64,000 nt of DNA from Microbacterium sp. CBA3102 (GCF_007954505.1 NZ_CP042412.1:3100001-3164000); one strand, 5' to 3'. Positions 8,554 to 16,830 are shown, numbered from the stretch's first letter. Notes: generated by a model not told the origin, from the sequence alone. Made by a program: numbers and translations.

Positions 8554-8707
8554 CCGTAGCCACCTCCTCCGAGATCCGCACGCCGCACCGTGAGCACGCC
8601 CAGACCCGTCGCAGGGTCAGGACGTGCTTACCCTCCGCCTCGTCGACGTTGAGGATGCGGGTCAGCGCAGGGGCGTGGATGCCGAACAGACACGCGAGGC
8701 CGGTCAC
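8525..8707 (-). CDS. Small Cys-motif phage protein, function unknown
   Basis: I place the start at a GTG whose last two bases and next base form the stop of the preceding gene (GTGA overlap), giving 60 residues. The protein begins VTGLACLFGIHAPALTRIL and contains a CSRCG motif near residue 42, so a single zinc ribbon half or redox pair is possible. Its end overlaps the helicase start region by 29 nt, and the helicase ribosome site lies within it. I recognise no family. It belongs to the string of tiny early genes that are translationally coupled to one another. Confidence 0.55.
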   Translation of the reverse strand: MTGLACLFGIHAPALTRILNVDEAEGKHVLTLRRVWACSRCGVRISEEVATVAELPESDD

Positions 8708-9036
8708 GGCTGACCACCAAACTCGACATCTGCCGGAACGCCGTACGAGTGCGCTCCCTCGTGTCCGGGTGCGCGCCCGCAACTCATTGCGGAGTAGTGC
8801 GGATGCGGTTCGCCACAGCGTCTCCCAACCTCGACATCTCCGGGCGTGTAGCGCGCGCGGACCTCGGCGGGCGTCTCGACGCCAAGCACTTCGGCGCGCA
8901 GATCGTCCAGGATGCGCATCGTGCGCTCGGTGAAGCAGTCCTGACGCACGAGCCGATCCACTGCGAGGTCGACGCCGCGCAAGACCGGGTCGGTGGCGAT
9001 CGGATTGGACTCGCCCTTGAATCGACGCTCAGGCAT
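8704..9036 (-). CDS. Phage early protein, function unknown
   Basis: This 110-residue protein starts at an ATG with GGGAG 5 nt upstream (MPERRFKGESNP). A TTG 12 nt further up is less likely. It has a helical N-terminal half (about residues 20-55, with DLAVDRLVRQDCFTERTMRIL) and a C-terminal part with Cys and His residues (RRCGEPHPHYSAMSCGRAPGHEGAH) that could bind zinc. I recognise no family. It overlaps its neighbours by a few bases on both sides, which suggests coupled translation in the early operon. Confidence 0.55.
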   Translation of the reverse strand: MPERRFKGESNPIATDPVLRGVDLAVDRLVRQDCFTERTMRILDDLRAEVLGVETPAEVRARYTPGDVEVGRRCGEPHPHYSAMSCGRAPGHEGAHSYGVPADVEFGGQP

Positions 9037-9157
9037 CGTGGCTCCCAACCTCGTGGTTGGGAGTCCGGGCGTCGGCGCGGTCGTGGACCCAGCACCCGAG
9101 CCGGTACGCGAGGTACGCCCCGATGACGATCAGCAGATGGGAGCCGTTGATGATCAC
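9029..9157 (-). CDS. Tiny putative membrane protein of the prophage
   Basis: A 42-residue frame starts at a GTG that overlaps the stop of the upstream gene (GTGA) and ends inside the start of the next gene (ATGCCTGA). The N-terminal half (INGSHLLIVIGAYLAYRLGCW) is one hydrophobic segment that could span the membrane. The rest is polar. Both junctions being stop-start overlaps is the main argument that it is translated. It might be a superinfection-exclusion or accessory peptide, but nothing in the sequence decides this. Confidence 0.5.
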   Translation of the reverse strand: MIINGSHLLIVIGAYLAYRLGCWVHDRADARTPNHEVGSHDA

Positions 9158-9432
9158 GAGTCGGCCTCTTCCGCGATCGCGAGGGCGAGCATCCCGATAG
9201 CGCGGCGGGCGTCGTCGAGCTGCACGCGGATGGACTCGTGGTCGTATCCGACCGTGTTCGGCTTCTCGGGCAGGTACCCGAGGTAGAACTCGATCTGGTG
9301 GATGTTGTTGAGAACCGCCCGGAGGTCACTCCACATCGACACCAGGCGGTGCGACGGTCGGAGATTCTTGATCTGCGCGAACGACGCCTCAACGTCGCGC
9401 ATCACCTCGTCGTTCTCACGCTGTCCGGCCAT
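9154..9432 (-). CDS. Phage early protein, function unknown
   Basis: The frame gives 92 residues from the ATG with GGAG 7 nt upstream. An ATG two codons earlier (9438) is possible. It begins MAGQRENDEVMRDVEASFAQ and is mainly helical, with LVSMWSDLRAVLNNIHQIEFYLGYL in the centre and a C-terminal helix. The pattern suggests a small helical bundle without catalytic motif. It overlaps the end of the upstream gene by 31 nt. No family is recognised. Confidence 0.55.
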   Translation of the reverse strand: MAGQRENDEVMRDVEASFAQIKNLRPSHRLVSMWSDLRAVLNNIHQIEFYLGYLPEKPNTVGYDHESIRVQLDDARRAIGMLALAIAEEADS

Positions 9433-9653
9433 AGCCATGCTCCGTTCTCGTCGAGTCCCTTGGTCGCCCGATGACGCATCTCGTCGATCTCCTCGGGCGT
9501 GTAGTTCGCCTTCATGTACCAGTGGTCGCGGTCGACCGTGACCGCGTGCAGCTCCGCCGTCAGCCGCTCGATCTCCGCACGCATGAAGAGGAAGCTCTCG
9601 TGCGAAATGTGCGGCCGCACCGGGGCATGCGGCAGGGTCCGATGCGTACTCAT
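9402..9653 (-). CDS. Phage early protein with helical core, function unknown
   Basis: An 83-residue protein begins MSTHRTLPHAPVRPHISHES and continues with an amphipathic helix (FLFMRAEIERLTAELHAVTVDR, about residues 21-42) and a second helical part with YTPEEIDEMRHRATKG. A short coiled coil or small dimerisation unit is plausible. The gene follows the HTH gene by 6 nt and overlaps the next gene. I do not recognise a family. Confidence 0.55.
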   Translation of the reverse strand: MSTHRTLPHAPVRPHISHESFLFMRAEIERLTAELHAVTVDRDHWYMKANYTPEEIDEMRHRATKGLDENGAWLWPDSVRTTR

Positions 9654-9659
9654 CGCCGG

Positions 9660-9875
9660 TCACGCTGCATCCCACGGCTCGCGCGAGAGGATCGCCTCGA
9701 TGTCCTCGGCCGCGTAGCGGCGCTGCGTGCCGCCAGGACGGATCGCGCGAATGTCTCCGCGATCCGCGAGACGCGAGACGGTCTTTGTCGTCACGCCCAA
9801 TGCGCCCGCGGCTTCGGCCGGTGTGATCCAAGTGCACGAGGTCGGCTCAGAATCCGGAAGCTGACTTTTTGGCAT
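9660..9875 (-). CDS. Excisionase-like winged-helix DNA-binding protein
   Basis: The 71-residue protein has a MerR/HTH_17 type winged helix: TWITPAEAAGALGVTTKTVS (about residues 15-34), followed by RLADRGDIRAIRPGGTQRRY, the wing with conserved Gly and Arg. Such proteins act as excisionases or Cro-like regulators of early phage genes. It is the first gene of the leftward early operon, divergent from the repressor. I use the ATG at 9875. A GTG at 9926 would add 17 residues and lie in the operator region. No integrase partner is visible. Confidence 0.72.
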   Translation of the reverse strand: MPKSQLPDSEPTSCTWITPAEAAGALGVTTKTVSRLADRGDIRAIRPGGTQRRYAAEDIEAILSREPWDAA

Positions 9876-9930
9876 GTTCGGGACAGTAGCAGACAAATTG
9901 GCAGTAATGGGAATTTCAGTAAACACTCAG

Positions 9931-9958
9931 GCGGAATGTCCGCTTTGTCCGCTAGTGT
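9931..9958 (+). promoter_or_regulatory. Prophage operator and repressor -10 box
   Basis: Between the divergent HTH and repressor genes lies GCGGA-ATG-TCCGC (9931-9943), a perfect inverted repeat. The TGTCCGC half is repeated directly at 9946-9952, one turn of DNA away. The -10-like TAGTGT (9953-9958) ends 6 nt before the repressor ATG, which suggests a leaderless repressor transcript. The operator would let the repressor control its own promoter and the leftward early promoter. Confidence 0.5.
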
Positions 9959-9964
9959 TCCCGT

Positions 9965-10258
9965 ATGAGCACAGTGAGCCCGATTCGGACTAGTGAGCCG
10001 ATCGACGTCGTCGTAGGCCGCCGCATCCACACTCTGATGTGGGAGCAGCGAGTCAAGAACAAGGACATCGCCGAGCTACTCGGCATCGAGGCGACCGGCG
10101 TCGGCAAGAAGCTGCGCGCTGAGCAGCGCTTTAGCATCGAGCAGCTCGTAGCGATCGCGGCACACCTGCGCACGACTGTGGGCTACCTCGTCGGCGAGAC
10201 GAGTGCTCCGAATCCGGTGGGCCCTGCCGGGATCGAACCGACGACATCCACGGTGTAA
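9965..10258 (+). CDS. XRE-family phage repressor ending inside tRNA-Val
   Basis: This 97-residue protein has a lambda-type HTH: WEQRVKNKDIAELLGIEATG followed by VGKKLRAEQRFSIEQLVAIA (about residues 26-67). It is probably the immunity repressor, given its divergent position from the leftward early genes. The last residues (about VGPAGIEPTTSTV) are encoded by DNA that is antisense to the 3' half of tRNA-Val, and the TAA stop lies in the anticodon region. The C-terminus is therefore set by the integration site. The ATG sits 6 nt after a TAGTGT box with no ribosome site, consistent with leaderless expression. Confidence 0.8.
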   Translation: MSTVSPIRTSEPIDVVVGRRIHTLMWEQRVKNKDIAELLGIEATGVGKKLRAEQRFSIEQLVAIAAHLRTTVGYLVGETSAPNPVGPAGIEPTTSTV

Positions 10259-10290
10259 ACGTGGCGCTCTACCAGCTGAGCTAAAGGCCC
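10218..10290 (-). tRNA. tRNA-Val (anticodon UAC)
   Basis: The 73-nt sequence folds as a tRNA: acceptor stem GGGCCTT/AGGGCCC with one G-U pair, D arm GCTCAGCTGGTAGAGC, anticodon stem CCACG/CGTGG with loop TTTACAC (anticodon TAC, reading GUA), T arm GTCGG-TTCGATC-CCGGC and discriminator A. CCA is not encoded. The tRNA reads leftward, and the prophage lies beyond its 3' end, the classic target for a tyrosine integrase. Its 3' half also encodes, on the other strand, the end of the phage repressor. Confidence 0.95.
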
Positions 10291-10443
10291 TGGTGCCGTC
10301 AGTCTATCGGGAGGCCGATGCGCACCCGTGTCGTGGAAGAGGGATAGGCTGAATCCGGCGCGCGTTGTGCACAGCTGACAAGGCTGCCCGTGTCGCTTCC
10401 CGTTTCCTTGGCATGACCTGCCAGCTTGACGAAAGGTTCCCCC

Positions 10444-13170
10444 GTGACCGTGCACGACCAGGATCCGTACTCCCAGGGCCCCCTCGACAGCGATCCGGAG
10501 GAGACCGGCGAGTGGCAGCAGTCCCTCGATGAGCTGGTGGATGCCAAGGGCCACGGCCGCGGCCGCGAGATCATGCTCAGCCTGCTCAAGCGTTCCAAGG
10601 AACTGCACCTGGGCGTGCCGATGGTCCCGACGACGGACTACATCAACACGATCGCCCCGGAGAACGAGCCCGAGTTCCCGGGTGACGAAGAGGTCGAGCG
10701 CCGCTATCGGGCCTGGATCCGCTGGAACGCTGCGATCACGGTGCACCGCGCACAGCGCCCCGGCATCGGCGTCGGCGGTCACATCTCGACGTATGCCTCG
10801 TCGGCCGCTCTCTACGAGGTCGGCTTCAACCACTTCTTCAAGGGCGCTGACAACCCCGGCGGGGCCGACCAGATCTTCATCCAGGGTCACGCCTCCCCCG
10901 GCACCTACGCACGGTCGTTCCTCGAGGGACGCCTGAGCGAGGACCAGCTCGACGGTTTCCGTCAGGAGAAGTCGCACGCGCCGTACGGCATCCCCTCCTA
11001 CCCGCATCCGCGTCTGATGCCGGAGTACTGGCAGTTCCCGACCGTGTCGATGGGCCTCGGCCCCATCAATGCGATCTACCAGGCGATGTCGAACAAGTAC
11101 CTCGAGAATCGCGGCATCAAGGACACCTCCCAGTCGCACGTCTGGGCGTTCCTCGGCGACGGTGAGATGGACGAGGTCGAGAGCCGCGGTCAGCTCCAGG
11201 TGGCAGCGAACGAGGGACTCGACAACCTGACCTTCGTCGTGAACTGCAACCTGCAGCGTCTCGACGGTCCGGTGCGCGGCAACGGCAAGATCGTCCAGGA
11301 GCTCGAGTCGTTCTTCCGCGGCGCGGGCTGGAACGTCATCAAGGTCGTCTGGGGCCGCGAGTGGGACGATCTGCTCGCGCGCGACACCGAGGGTGCGCTG
11401 CTCAACCTGATGAACGTCACCCCCGACGGTGACTACCAGACCTACAAGGCCGAGTCCGGCGCGTACATCCGCGAGCACTTCTTCGGACGCGACGAGCGTG
11501 CCGCCGCCCTCGTCAAGGATTACTCCGACGACGACATCTGGAACCTGAAGCGCGGAGGCCACGACTACCGCAAGGTCTACGCCGCGTTCAAGGCCGCGAC
11601 CGAGCACAAGGGCAAGCCCACCGTCATCCTCGCGAAGACCGTCAAGGGCTACGGCCTCGGTCCGCACTTCGAGGGGCGCAACGCGACCCACCAGATGAAG
11701 AAGATGACGCTGGACAACCTCAAGACGTTCCGCGACGCGATGCACATCCCGATCACGGACGCGCAGCTCGAGGAGAACCCCTACCTGCCGCCCTACTATA
11801 ACCCGGGGCCCCAGGACGAGACGATCCAGTACATGCTCGAGCGCCGTCAGGCTCTCGGCGGATTCCTCCCCGAGCGCCGGTCGACCCATGTGGGTCTCTC
11901 GCTGCCGGACGACGCCGCGTACGCGCTTCCCAAGAAGGGCTCCGGCACCCAGGAGATCGCCACGACCATGGCTTTCGTCCGTCTGCTGAAGGATCTCCTC
12001 CGCACGAAGGACTTCGGCCACCGCATCGTGCCGATCATCCCCGACGAGGCACGCACGTTCGGTATGGACGCGTACTTCCCGACCGCGAAGATCTACAACC
12101 CGAACGGCCAGCACTACACCTCGGTCGACCGCGAGCTGCTCCTCGCCTACAAGGAGAGCCCGCAGGGGCAGATCGTGCACGTCGGCATCAACGAGGCGGG
12201 CGCGGTCGCGGCATTCACGGCTGCGGGAACCTCGTACGCCACCCACGGCGAGCCGCTCATCCCGATCTACATCTTCTACTCGATGTTCGGCTTCCAGCGC
12301 ACGGGCGACGCCCAGTGGGCGGCGGGCGACCAGATGGCCCGCGGGTTCATCATGGGCGCGACGGCGGGTCGCACCACCCTCACGGGTGAAGGCCTGCAGC
12401 ACGCCGACGGTCACTCGCACCTGCTGGCCGCCACCAACCCGGCGACGCTCTCGTACGACCCTGCCTACGGCTACGAGATCGCGCACATCGTGCGATCCGG
12501 CATCGACCGCATGTACGGCGGCGAGCACGAGGACCCGAACGTGATGTACTACATCACGCTCTACAACGAGCCCCTCGTGCAGCCGGCTGAGCCGGAGAAC
12601 GTGGACGTGGACGGCATCGTGCGAGGCATCCACCGCGTGTCGGTCGGCGAGGGCGACGGTCCCCGCGCCCAGCTCTTCGCGTCGGGCGTCGGCCTGCCGT
12701 GGGCGCTCGAGGCGCAGGAACTCCTGAAGAACGACTGGGGTGTGATCGCCGATGTCTGGTCGGTCACCTCCTGGACCGAGCTGCGTCGTGACGGCCTCGC
12801 CGCCGACGAGCACAACTTCCTGCACCCCGAGGCCGAGCCGCGCACCGCGTACCTCACCGAGAAGCTGCAGGGCGCCGAGGGTCCGGTCGTCGCCGTGAGC
12901 GACTTCATGCACGCCGTGCAGGATCAGATCCGCCCGTGGGTTCCGAACCGCTTCGCCACGCTCGGCGCCGACGGCTTCGGTTTCTCCGACACCCGTGCCG
13001 CGGCACGACGGTTCTTCAAGATCGACGGACCGTCCATCGTGGTCCGGACGCTGCAGTCGCTCGCCGAAGAGGGGACGATCGACCGTTCGCTCGCGGCACA
13101 GGCGATCCAGAAGTACAGCCTGCACGACGTGAACGCGGGAACCAGCGGCAACGCGGGCGGCGAAAGCTGA
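10444..13170 (+). CDS. aceE: Pyruvate dehydrogenase E1 component (homodimeric)
   Basis: The 908-residue protein is the thiamine diphosphate-dependent E1 that decarboxylates pyruvate and passes the acetyl group to the E2 lipoyl domain. The ThDP motif runs from GDGEMDE (about 238-244) to the NCN at about 267-269, with the following [14 protein letters not shown] block typical of AceE. The length matches actinobacterial AceE (about 900-915). I chose GTG 10444 because GAAAGG lies 7 nt upstream. An in-frame TTG at 10426 is less likely. It precedes the fatty-acid operon, where its acetyl-CoA product is used. No E2 gene is in the window. Confidence 0.95.
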   Translation: MTVHDQDPYSQGPLDSDPEETGEWQQSLDELVDAKGHGRGREIMLSLLKRSKELHLGVPMVPTTDYINTIAPENEPEFPGDEEVERRYRAWIRWNAAITVHRAQRPGIGVGGHISTYASSAALYEVGFNHFFKGADNPGGADQIFIQGHASPGTYARSFLEGRLSEDQLDGFRQEKSHAPYGIPSYPHPRLMPEYWQFPTVSMGLGPINAIYQAMSNKYLENRGIKDTSQSHVWAFLGDGEMDEVESRGQLQVAANEGLDNLTFVVNCNLQRLDGPVRGNGKIVQELESFFRGAGWNVIKVVWGREWDDLLARDTEGALLNLMNVTPDGDYQTYKAESGAYIREHFFGRDERAAALVKDYSDDDIWNLKRGGHDYRKVYAAFKAATEHKGKPTVILAKTVKGYGLGPHFEGRNATHQMKKMTLDNLKTFRDAMHIPITDAQLEENPYLPPYYNPGPQDETIQYMLERRQALGGFLPERRSTHVGLSLPDDAAYALPKKGSGTQEIATTMAFVRLLKDLLRTKDFGHRIVPIIPDEARTFGMDAYFPTAKIYNPNGQHYTSVDRELLLAYKESPQGQIVHVGINEAGAVAAFTAAGTSYATHGEPLIPIYIFYSMFGFQRTGDAQWAAGDQMARGFIMGATAGRTTLTGEGLQHADGHSHLLAATNPATLSYDPAYGYEIAHIVRSGIDRMYGGEHEDPNVMYYITLYNEPLVQPAEPENVDVDGIVRGIHRVSVGEGDGPRAQLFASGVGLPWALEAQELLKNDWGVIADVWSVTSWTELRRDGLAADEHNFLHPEAEPRTAYLTEKLQGAEGPVVAVSDFMHAVQDQIRPWVPNRFATLGADGFGFSDTRAAARRFFKIDGPSIVVRTLQSLAEEGTIDRSLAAQAIQKYSLHDVNAGTSGNAGGES

Positions 13171-13177
13171 GCCCTCG

Positions 13178-14398
13178 GTGACAGGATCCTCTCCTTCCGG
13201 CATGGACAAGGCCGCGACGCTCACCTGGCTGCGCCGGATCTCCGGTGACATCGCCTCGGTGACGATCAAGCGCCTGGAGGACACCCTTCCGTGGTACGCC
13301 GACATGCCACCAGCCCGCCGCTCCGCGGTCGGGCTGGTGGCCCAGGCGGGCATCACGTCGTTCATCCAGTGGTATGAGGATCCGACCTCCACCCCGTGGA
13401 TCGCGGCCGACATCTTCGCCGCCGCTCCCCGGGAGCTGTTGCGCAGCGTCAGCCTCCAGCAGACGCTGCAACTCATCCGCGTGACGGTGGAAGTCACCGA
13501 GGAGCGCGTCGCCGGGCGCGGGAACGACCTGCGCGAGGCGATCCTGCTCTACTCCCGCGATGTCGCCTTCGCGGCGGCCGACGTGTACGCCAGGGCCGCG
13601 GAGGCCCGAGGGCTCTGGGACGCACGTCTCGAGGCCCTCGTCGTCGACTCGATCCTCACCGGTGAGGCCGACGAAGAGCTTCCGAGCCGCATCGCTGCGC
13701 TCGGGTGGCACGGTCACGGCGAGGTCGCTGTCCTCGTCGGTACGACACCGCCGCAGTTCGACGTGGACCTGGTCCGCCGAACCGCCAGGAAGCTCGCCGT
13801 CGATGTCCTCATCGGCGTGCAGGGATCCCGTCTCGTGCTCGTCCTCGGACGCGCACGCGTGGACGGTCAGGAGAACGAGGAGGAGGAACTCGGGTTCCAG
13901 GAGATCGCCTCCCGCCTCGAGCCGTCCTTCGGGCCGGGCTACGTCGTCCTCGGGCCCCCCGTGGCCGCACTCGTCGATGCGAGCCAGAGCGCTCGGGCCG
14001 CCCTCGCCGGGTTCGCGGTCGCGCGTGCCTGGCGCGGTGCTCCGCGCCCCGTCGAAGCCGATGATCTGCTGCCTGAGCGGGCGCTCGCCGGAGATCCGCT
14101 CGCGAAGCAGACCCTGATCGAGCGGATCTTCCGCCCCCTGCAGGCGCATTCGACCGATCTGGTCACCACGCTCTGGAGCTACCTCGACAACGGACGCTCC
14201 CTCGAGGCGACGGCGCGCGAGCTCTTCGTGCACCCCAACACCGTGCGCTATCGCCTCAAGCGCGTGAGCGAAGTCATCGGTTGGGACGCCACGGGGCCCC
14301 GCGAGGCGCTCATCCTGCAGACCGCCCTCATCCTCGGATCCATCGGCGCCGCCGAGCAGGTGCGCAAGCGGGCGCCGCTGCGACGCCCGCAGCGCTGA
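13178..14398 (+). CDS. fasR: PucR-type regulator of fatty-acid synthesis
   Basis: The 406-residue protein ends in a PucR C-terminal HTH: LDNGRSLEATARELFVHPNT followed by VRYRLKRVSEVIGWD (about residues 345-385). The N-terminal two thirds form the sensing part. It lies directly between aceE and fabD, the position of FasR in Streptomyces, where it activates the fab operon. Function here is inferred from that conserved order. The start is uncertain: GTG 13178 is 7 nt after the aceE stop, and ATG 13202 is an alternative eight codons later. No typical ribosome site favours either. Confidence 0.8.
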   Translation: MTGSSPSGMDKAATLTWLRRISGDIASVTIKRLEDTLPWYADMPPARRSAVGLVAQAGITSFIQWYEDPTSTPWIAADIFAAAPRELLRSVSLQQTLQLIRVTVEVTEERVAGRGNDLREAILLYSRDVAFAAADVYARAAEARGLWDARLEALVVDSILTGEADEELPSRIAALGWHGHGEVAVLVGTTPPQFDVDLVRRTARKLAVDVLIGVQGSRLVLVLGRARVDGQENEEEELGFQEIASRLEPSFGPGYVVLGPPVAALVDASQSARAALAGFAVARAWRGAPRPVEADDLLPERALAGDPLAKQTLIERIFRPLQAHSTDLVTTLWSYLDNGRSLEATARELFVHPNTVRYRLKRVSEVIGWDATGPREALILQTALILGSIGAAEQVRKRAPLRRPQR

Positions 14399-14453
14399 GT
14401 CCGTCCGCCGCCGTTCTGTACGCCACACACAAGGGTTTTTCGGAATCTTGTGA

Positions 14454-14464
14454 TGGATCATCCA
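14454..14464. promoter_or_regulatory. Short palindrome upstream of fabD
   Basis: TGGAT-C-ATCCA is a perfect 5-bp palindrome in the 99-nt gap between fasR and fabD, about 34 nt before the fabD start. It could be the FasR site for the fab operon, but it is short and could occur by chance. A weak CAGACT box (14486-14491) lies 6 nt before the fabD GTG. Confidence 0.3.
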
Positions 14465-14497
14465 CCGCTCTGCCGTAATCGTTGGCAGACTGGGTGG

Positions 14498-15418
14498 GTG
14501 ATTGTCGTCGTATGCCCTGGTCAGGGCTCGCAGACCCCCGGTTTCCTCGCTCCTTGGCTCGAGCTCGACGGAGTGGCCGAACGCCTCGCCGCGTACTCGG
14601 ACGCCGCGGAGGTCGATCTTCGCGAACACGGCACGGTGTCCGACGCCGACACGATCCGCGACACGCGTATCGCGCAGCCGCTGATCGTCGCGGCTTCGTT
14701 GATCGCCGGTGACGCACTGGTCCAGCGGGCGGGCCGACGCGCCGACGGCATCGCCGGACACTCCGTCGGTGAGATCGCCGCTCTCGTCGGCAGCAACGTC
14801 ATCGACGCCGACACCGGGATGCGCCTCGTCGGCATCCGGGGCCGCGCGATGGCCGACGCCGCAGCGCAGGAGCAGACGGGCATGAGCGCTGTGCTCGGCG
14901 GCGATGAAGAAGCCCTCCTGGCGCGACTCGCCGAACTCCACCTCTCCCCCGCGAACTACAACGGCGGCGGCCAGATCGTGGTCGCCGGCGCGCTTCCGGC
15001 TCTCGCCGCTCTCGCCGAGGAACCGCTGAAGGGAACCCGCGTGGTTCCGCTGCAGGTCGCCGGCGCGTTCCATACCCGGTACATGGCCTCCGCGGTCTCC
15101 GTCCTCCGCGACGCGGTCGCCGACGTCACCCCCGCGAACCCCGACATCACGCTCTGGACCAACCGTGACGGTTCTGCCGTCACGGATGGCACCCAGGCGC
15201 TGAGCTTCCTGGTCGACCAGGTCTCGTCGCCGGTGCGCTGGGACCTCTGCATGACATCCTTCGCAGACGCCGGCGTCACCGGTGTCATCGAGCTCGCGCC
15301 CGCCGGTGCGCTGGTCGGCCTCGCCAAGCGCGGCCTCCGAGGCGTGCCGACGGTCGCCGTGAAGACCCCCGAAGACCTCGATGCAGCCGTCGCGCTGCTG
15401 AACGGAGAAGCCGCATGA
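14498..15418 (+). CDS. fabD: Malonyl-CoA:ACP transacylase
   Basis: The 306-residue enzyme moves malonate from CoA to ACP for chain elongation. It starts VIVVVCPGQGSQTPGF, the family N-terminus with the GQGSQ loop. It has the nucleophile elbow GHSVGE (Ser about 89) and the catalytic His in GAFHTRYM (about 192). I chose the GTG at 14498, because the conserved N-terminus begins there. Upstream in-frame ATGs give an unrelated extension. It overlaps fabH by 4 nt (ATGA) in the operon fabD-fabH-acpP-fabF. Confidence 0.95.
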   Translation: MIVVVCPGQGSQTPGFLAPWLELDGVAERLAAYSDAAEVDLREHGTVSDADTIRDTRIAQPLIVAASLIAGDALVQRAGRRADGIAGHSVGEIAALVGSNVIDADTGMRLVGIRGRAMADAAAQEQTGMSAVLGGDEEALLARLAELHLSPANYNGGGQIVVAGALPALAALAEEPLKGTRVVPLQVAGAFHTRYMASAVSVLRDAVADVTPANPDITLWTNRDGSAVTDGTQALSFLVDQVSSPVRWDLCMTSFADAGVTGVIELAPAGALVGLAKRGLRGVPTVAVKTPEDLDAAVALLNGEAA

Positions 15419-16416
15419 GCCCCACCCTCGCCCAGGTGACCGGACCGGCATACACGCGTATCTACTCCTACGGCGCCGCCCGCGGCGAGAACGCCGTGCC
15501 GAACGAAGATCTGATCGGCCCGATCGACTCCAGCGACGAGTGGATCCGCCAGCGCACCGGCATCATCACCCGTGTCCGCGCCGACAAGAACACGGATGCG
15601 ATCGACCTCGCCGCGGAGGCCGCATCCGAAGCCATCGAGAAGTCGGGCGTGGCGGCCGATCAGGTCGACCTGGTCATCGTCGCGACGATCAGCAACCCGA
15701 AGCAGACCCCTTCCGTCTCGGCCATCGTCGCCGACCGCGTGGGCGCGAACCCCGCCGCGGCGTACGACATCAATGCCGCCTGCGCCGGCTACGCCTACGC
15801 GATCGCCCAGGCCGATGCACTGATCAAGGCCGGCGCCGCGCGCTACGCCCTGGTGATCGGCACCGAGAAGCTGTCCGACGTCGTCGACCCGACCGATCGC
15901 AGCATCTCCTTCCTCCTCGGCGACGGTGCGGGCGCCGCGCTCCTCGGTCCGAGCGACACGCCGGGGATCGCACCCGCCGTCTGGGGCTCCGACGGCTCGA
16001 AGGCCGATGCCGTGGGCATGAACGCCACGCTCACGGACTTCCGCGACGGCGTCGCGCCCTGGCCGACACTCCGTCAGGAAGGGCCGACCGTCTTCCGCTG
16101 GGCGGTGTGGGAGATGGCCAAGGTCGCCCGAGAGGCACTCGACAAGGCGGGTGTGGAGCCCACCGACATCGCCGCGTTCATCCCGCACCAGGCCAACATG
16201 CGCATCATCGACGAGTTCGCCAAGCAGCTGAAGCTCCCCGAGTCGACGGTGATCGCCCGCGACATCGAGACCACGGGCAACACCTCGGCCGCGTCGATCC
16301 CGCTCGCGAGCCACCGGCTGATGGCCGAGCACCCCGAGCTCTCGGGCGGGCTCGCCCTGCAGATCGGGTTCGGAGCAGGACTGGTGTTCGCCGCGCAGGT
16401 CGTCGTCCTTCCCTGA
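15415..16416 (+). CDS. fabH: 3-oxoacyl-ACP synthase III
   Basis: The 333-residue enzyme condenses a short acyl-CoA primer with malonyl-ACP to start fatty-acid synthesis. In actinobacteria with branched membranes it uses branched primers. The catalytic triad is visible: Cys in NAACAGYAYA (Cys about 123), His in PHQANMRIID (about 258) and Asn in GNTSAASIP (about 289). The ATG overlaps the fabD stop. The length is normal for KAS III. Confidence 0.95.
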   Translation: MSPTLAQVTGPAYTRIYSYGAARGENAVPNEDLIGPIDSSDEWIRQRTGIITRVRADKNTDAIDLAAEAASEAIEKSGVAADQVDLVIVATISNPKQTPSVSAIVADRVGANPAAAYDINAACAGYAYAIAQADALIKAGAARYALVIGTEKLSDVVDPTDRSISFLLGDGAGAALLGPSDTPGIAPAVWGSDGSKADAVGMNATLTDFRDGVAPWPTLRQEGPTVFRWAVWEMAKVAREALDKAGVEPTDIAAFIPHQANMRIIDEFAKQLKLPESTVIARDIETTGNTSAASIPLASHRLMAEHPELSGGLALQIGFGAGLVFAAQVVVLP

Positions 16417-16434
16417 GAATGCGCTGACCTTCTC

Positions 16435-16440
16435 TAGACT
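16435..16440 (+). promoter_or_regulatory. Candidate acpP promoter (-10 box)
   Basis: TAGACT lies in the 68-nt gap between fabH and acpP, giving a leader of about 38 nt before the acpP ribosome site AGAGGA. No convincing -35 is seen. An extra promoter would raise ACP relative to the enzymes of the operon. Confidence 0.35.
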
Positions 16441-16484
16441 GTTCCACGGTTCCGAATACAACCCGTAAGAAAGAGGAAGACCAC

Positions 16485-16733
16485 ATGGCTTTCACCAACG
16501 ATGAGGTCCTCGCGGGCCTCGCAGAGCTCATCACCGACGAGACCGGCATCAACGCCTCCGAGGTCGCCCTGGAGAAGTCGTTCACCGACGACCTCGACAT
16601 CGACTCCATCTCGATGATGACGATCGTCGTCAACGCCGAAGAGAAGTTCGGTGTCACGATCCCCGACGACGAGGTCAAGAACCTCAAGACCGTCGGCGAC
16701 GCCGTCAATTTCATCGTCGCGGGCCAGGAGTAA
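16485..16733 (+). CDS. acpP: Acyl carrier protein
   Basis: The 82-residue acidic protein carries fatty acyl chains on 4'-phosphopantetheine attached to the Ser in DLDIDSISMM (Ser about 41). Isoleucine replaces the usual Leu after the Ser, an accepted variant. A good ribosome site (AGAGGA) lies about 7 nt before the ATG. A strong hairpin begins 8 nt after the stop, before fabF. It sits between fabH and fabF, as in other actinobacteria. Confidence 0.95.
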   Translation: MAFTNDEVLAGLAELITDETGINASEVALEKSFTDDLDIDSISMMTIVVNAEEKFGVTIPDDEVKNLKTVGDAVNFIVAGQE

Positions 16734-16740
16734 TCCCGGC

Positions 16741-16778
16741 AGGATGCCACCCCCGCACCTCGCGGGGAGTGGCATCCT
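16741..16778 (+). terminator. Intercistronic hairpin after acpP
   Basis: AGGATGCCAC (16741-16750) pairs with GTGGCATCCT (16769-16778), and inside it CCCCGC pairs with GCGGGG around a 5-nt loop, leaving one bulged A. No T-run follows. It is probably a partial terminator or an RNA-stabilising element that keeps acpP transcripts more abundant than fabF. Confidence 0.7.
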
Positions 16779-16830
16779 CCGCCTTGCCCTCTCACCCGTT
16801 CGACTTCGTTTCGACAAGGAACCACACCCC

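Larger units (their letters stand above)
1..10258. mobile_element. Prophage right end, ending in tRNA-Val
   Basis: A continuous leftward run of phage genes (HNH, large terminase, portal, protease-capsid fusion, connector, tail proteins) is preceded by a short early region and a divergent XRE repressor. The right edge lies inside tRNA-Val: the last repressor codons are antisense to the 3' half of the tRNA, and the next gene to the right is chromosomal aceE. The left edge is outside the window. No integrase, lysin, holin or small terminase gene is visible here, so the element cannot be called complete or active. Genes overlap or lie a few bases apart, which points to a very compact phage. Confidence 0.85.

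Noticed and set aside
1..10258. Capsid-carrying satellite (cf-PICI-like element) instead of prophage
   Set aside because: Tail tube, gp10-like and tape-measure-like genes follow the head genes, while such satellites lack tail genes. The left part is not visible, so this is not final.
10183..13497. A 1104-residue open frame on the minus strand over aceE
   Set aside because: It is antisense to a clear AceE with all motifs, is rich in Arg, Val and His from complementary GC-rich codons and resembles no protein. It is a shadow of high third-position GC.
13016..15451. An 811-residue minus-strand frame over fasR and fabD
   Set aside because: It is antisense to two recognised genes and has low-complexity composition, so it is a shadow.
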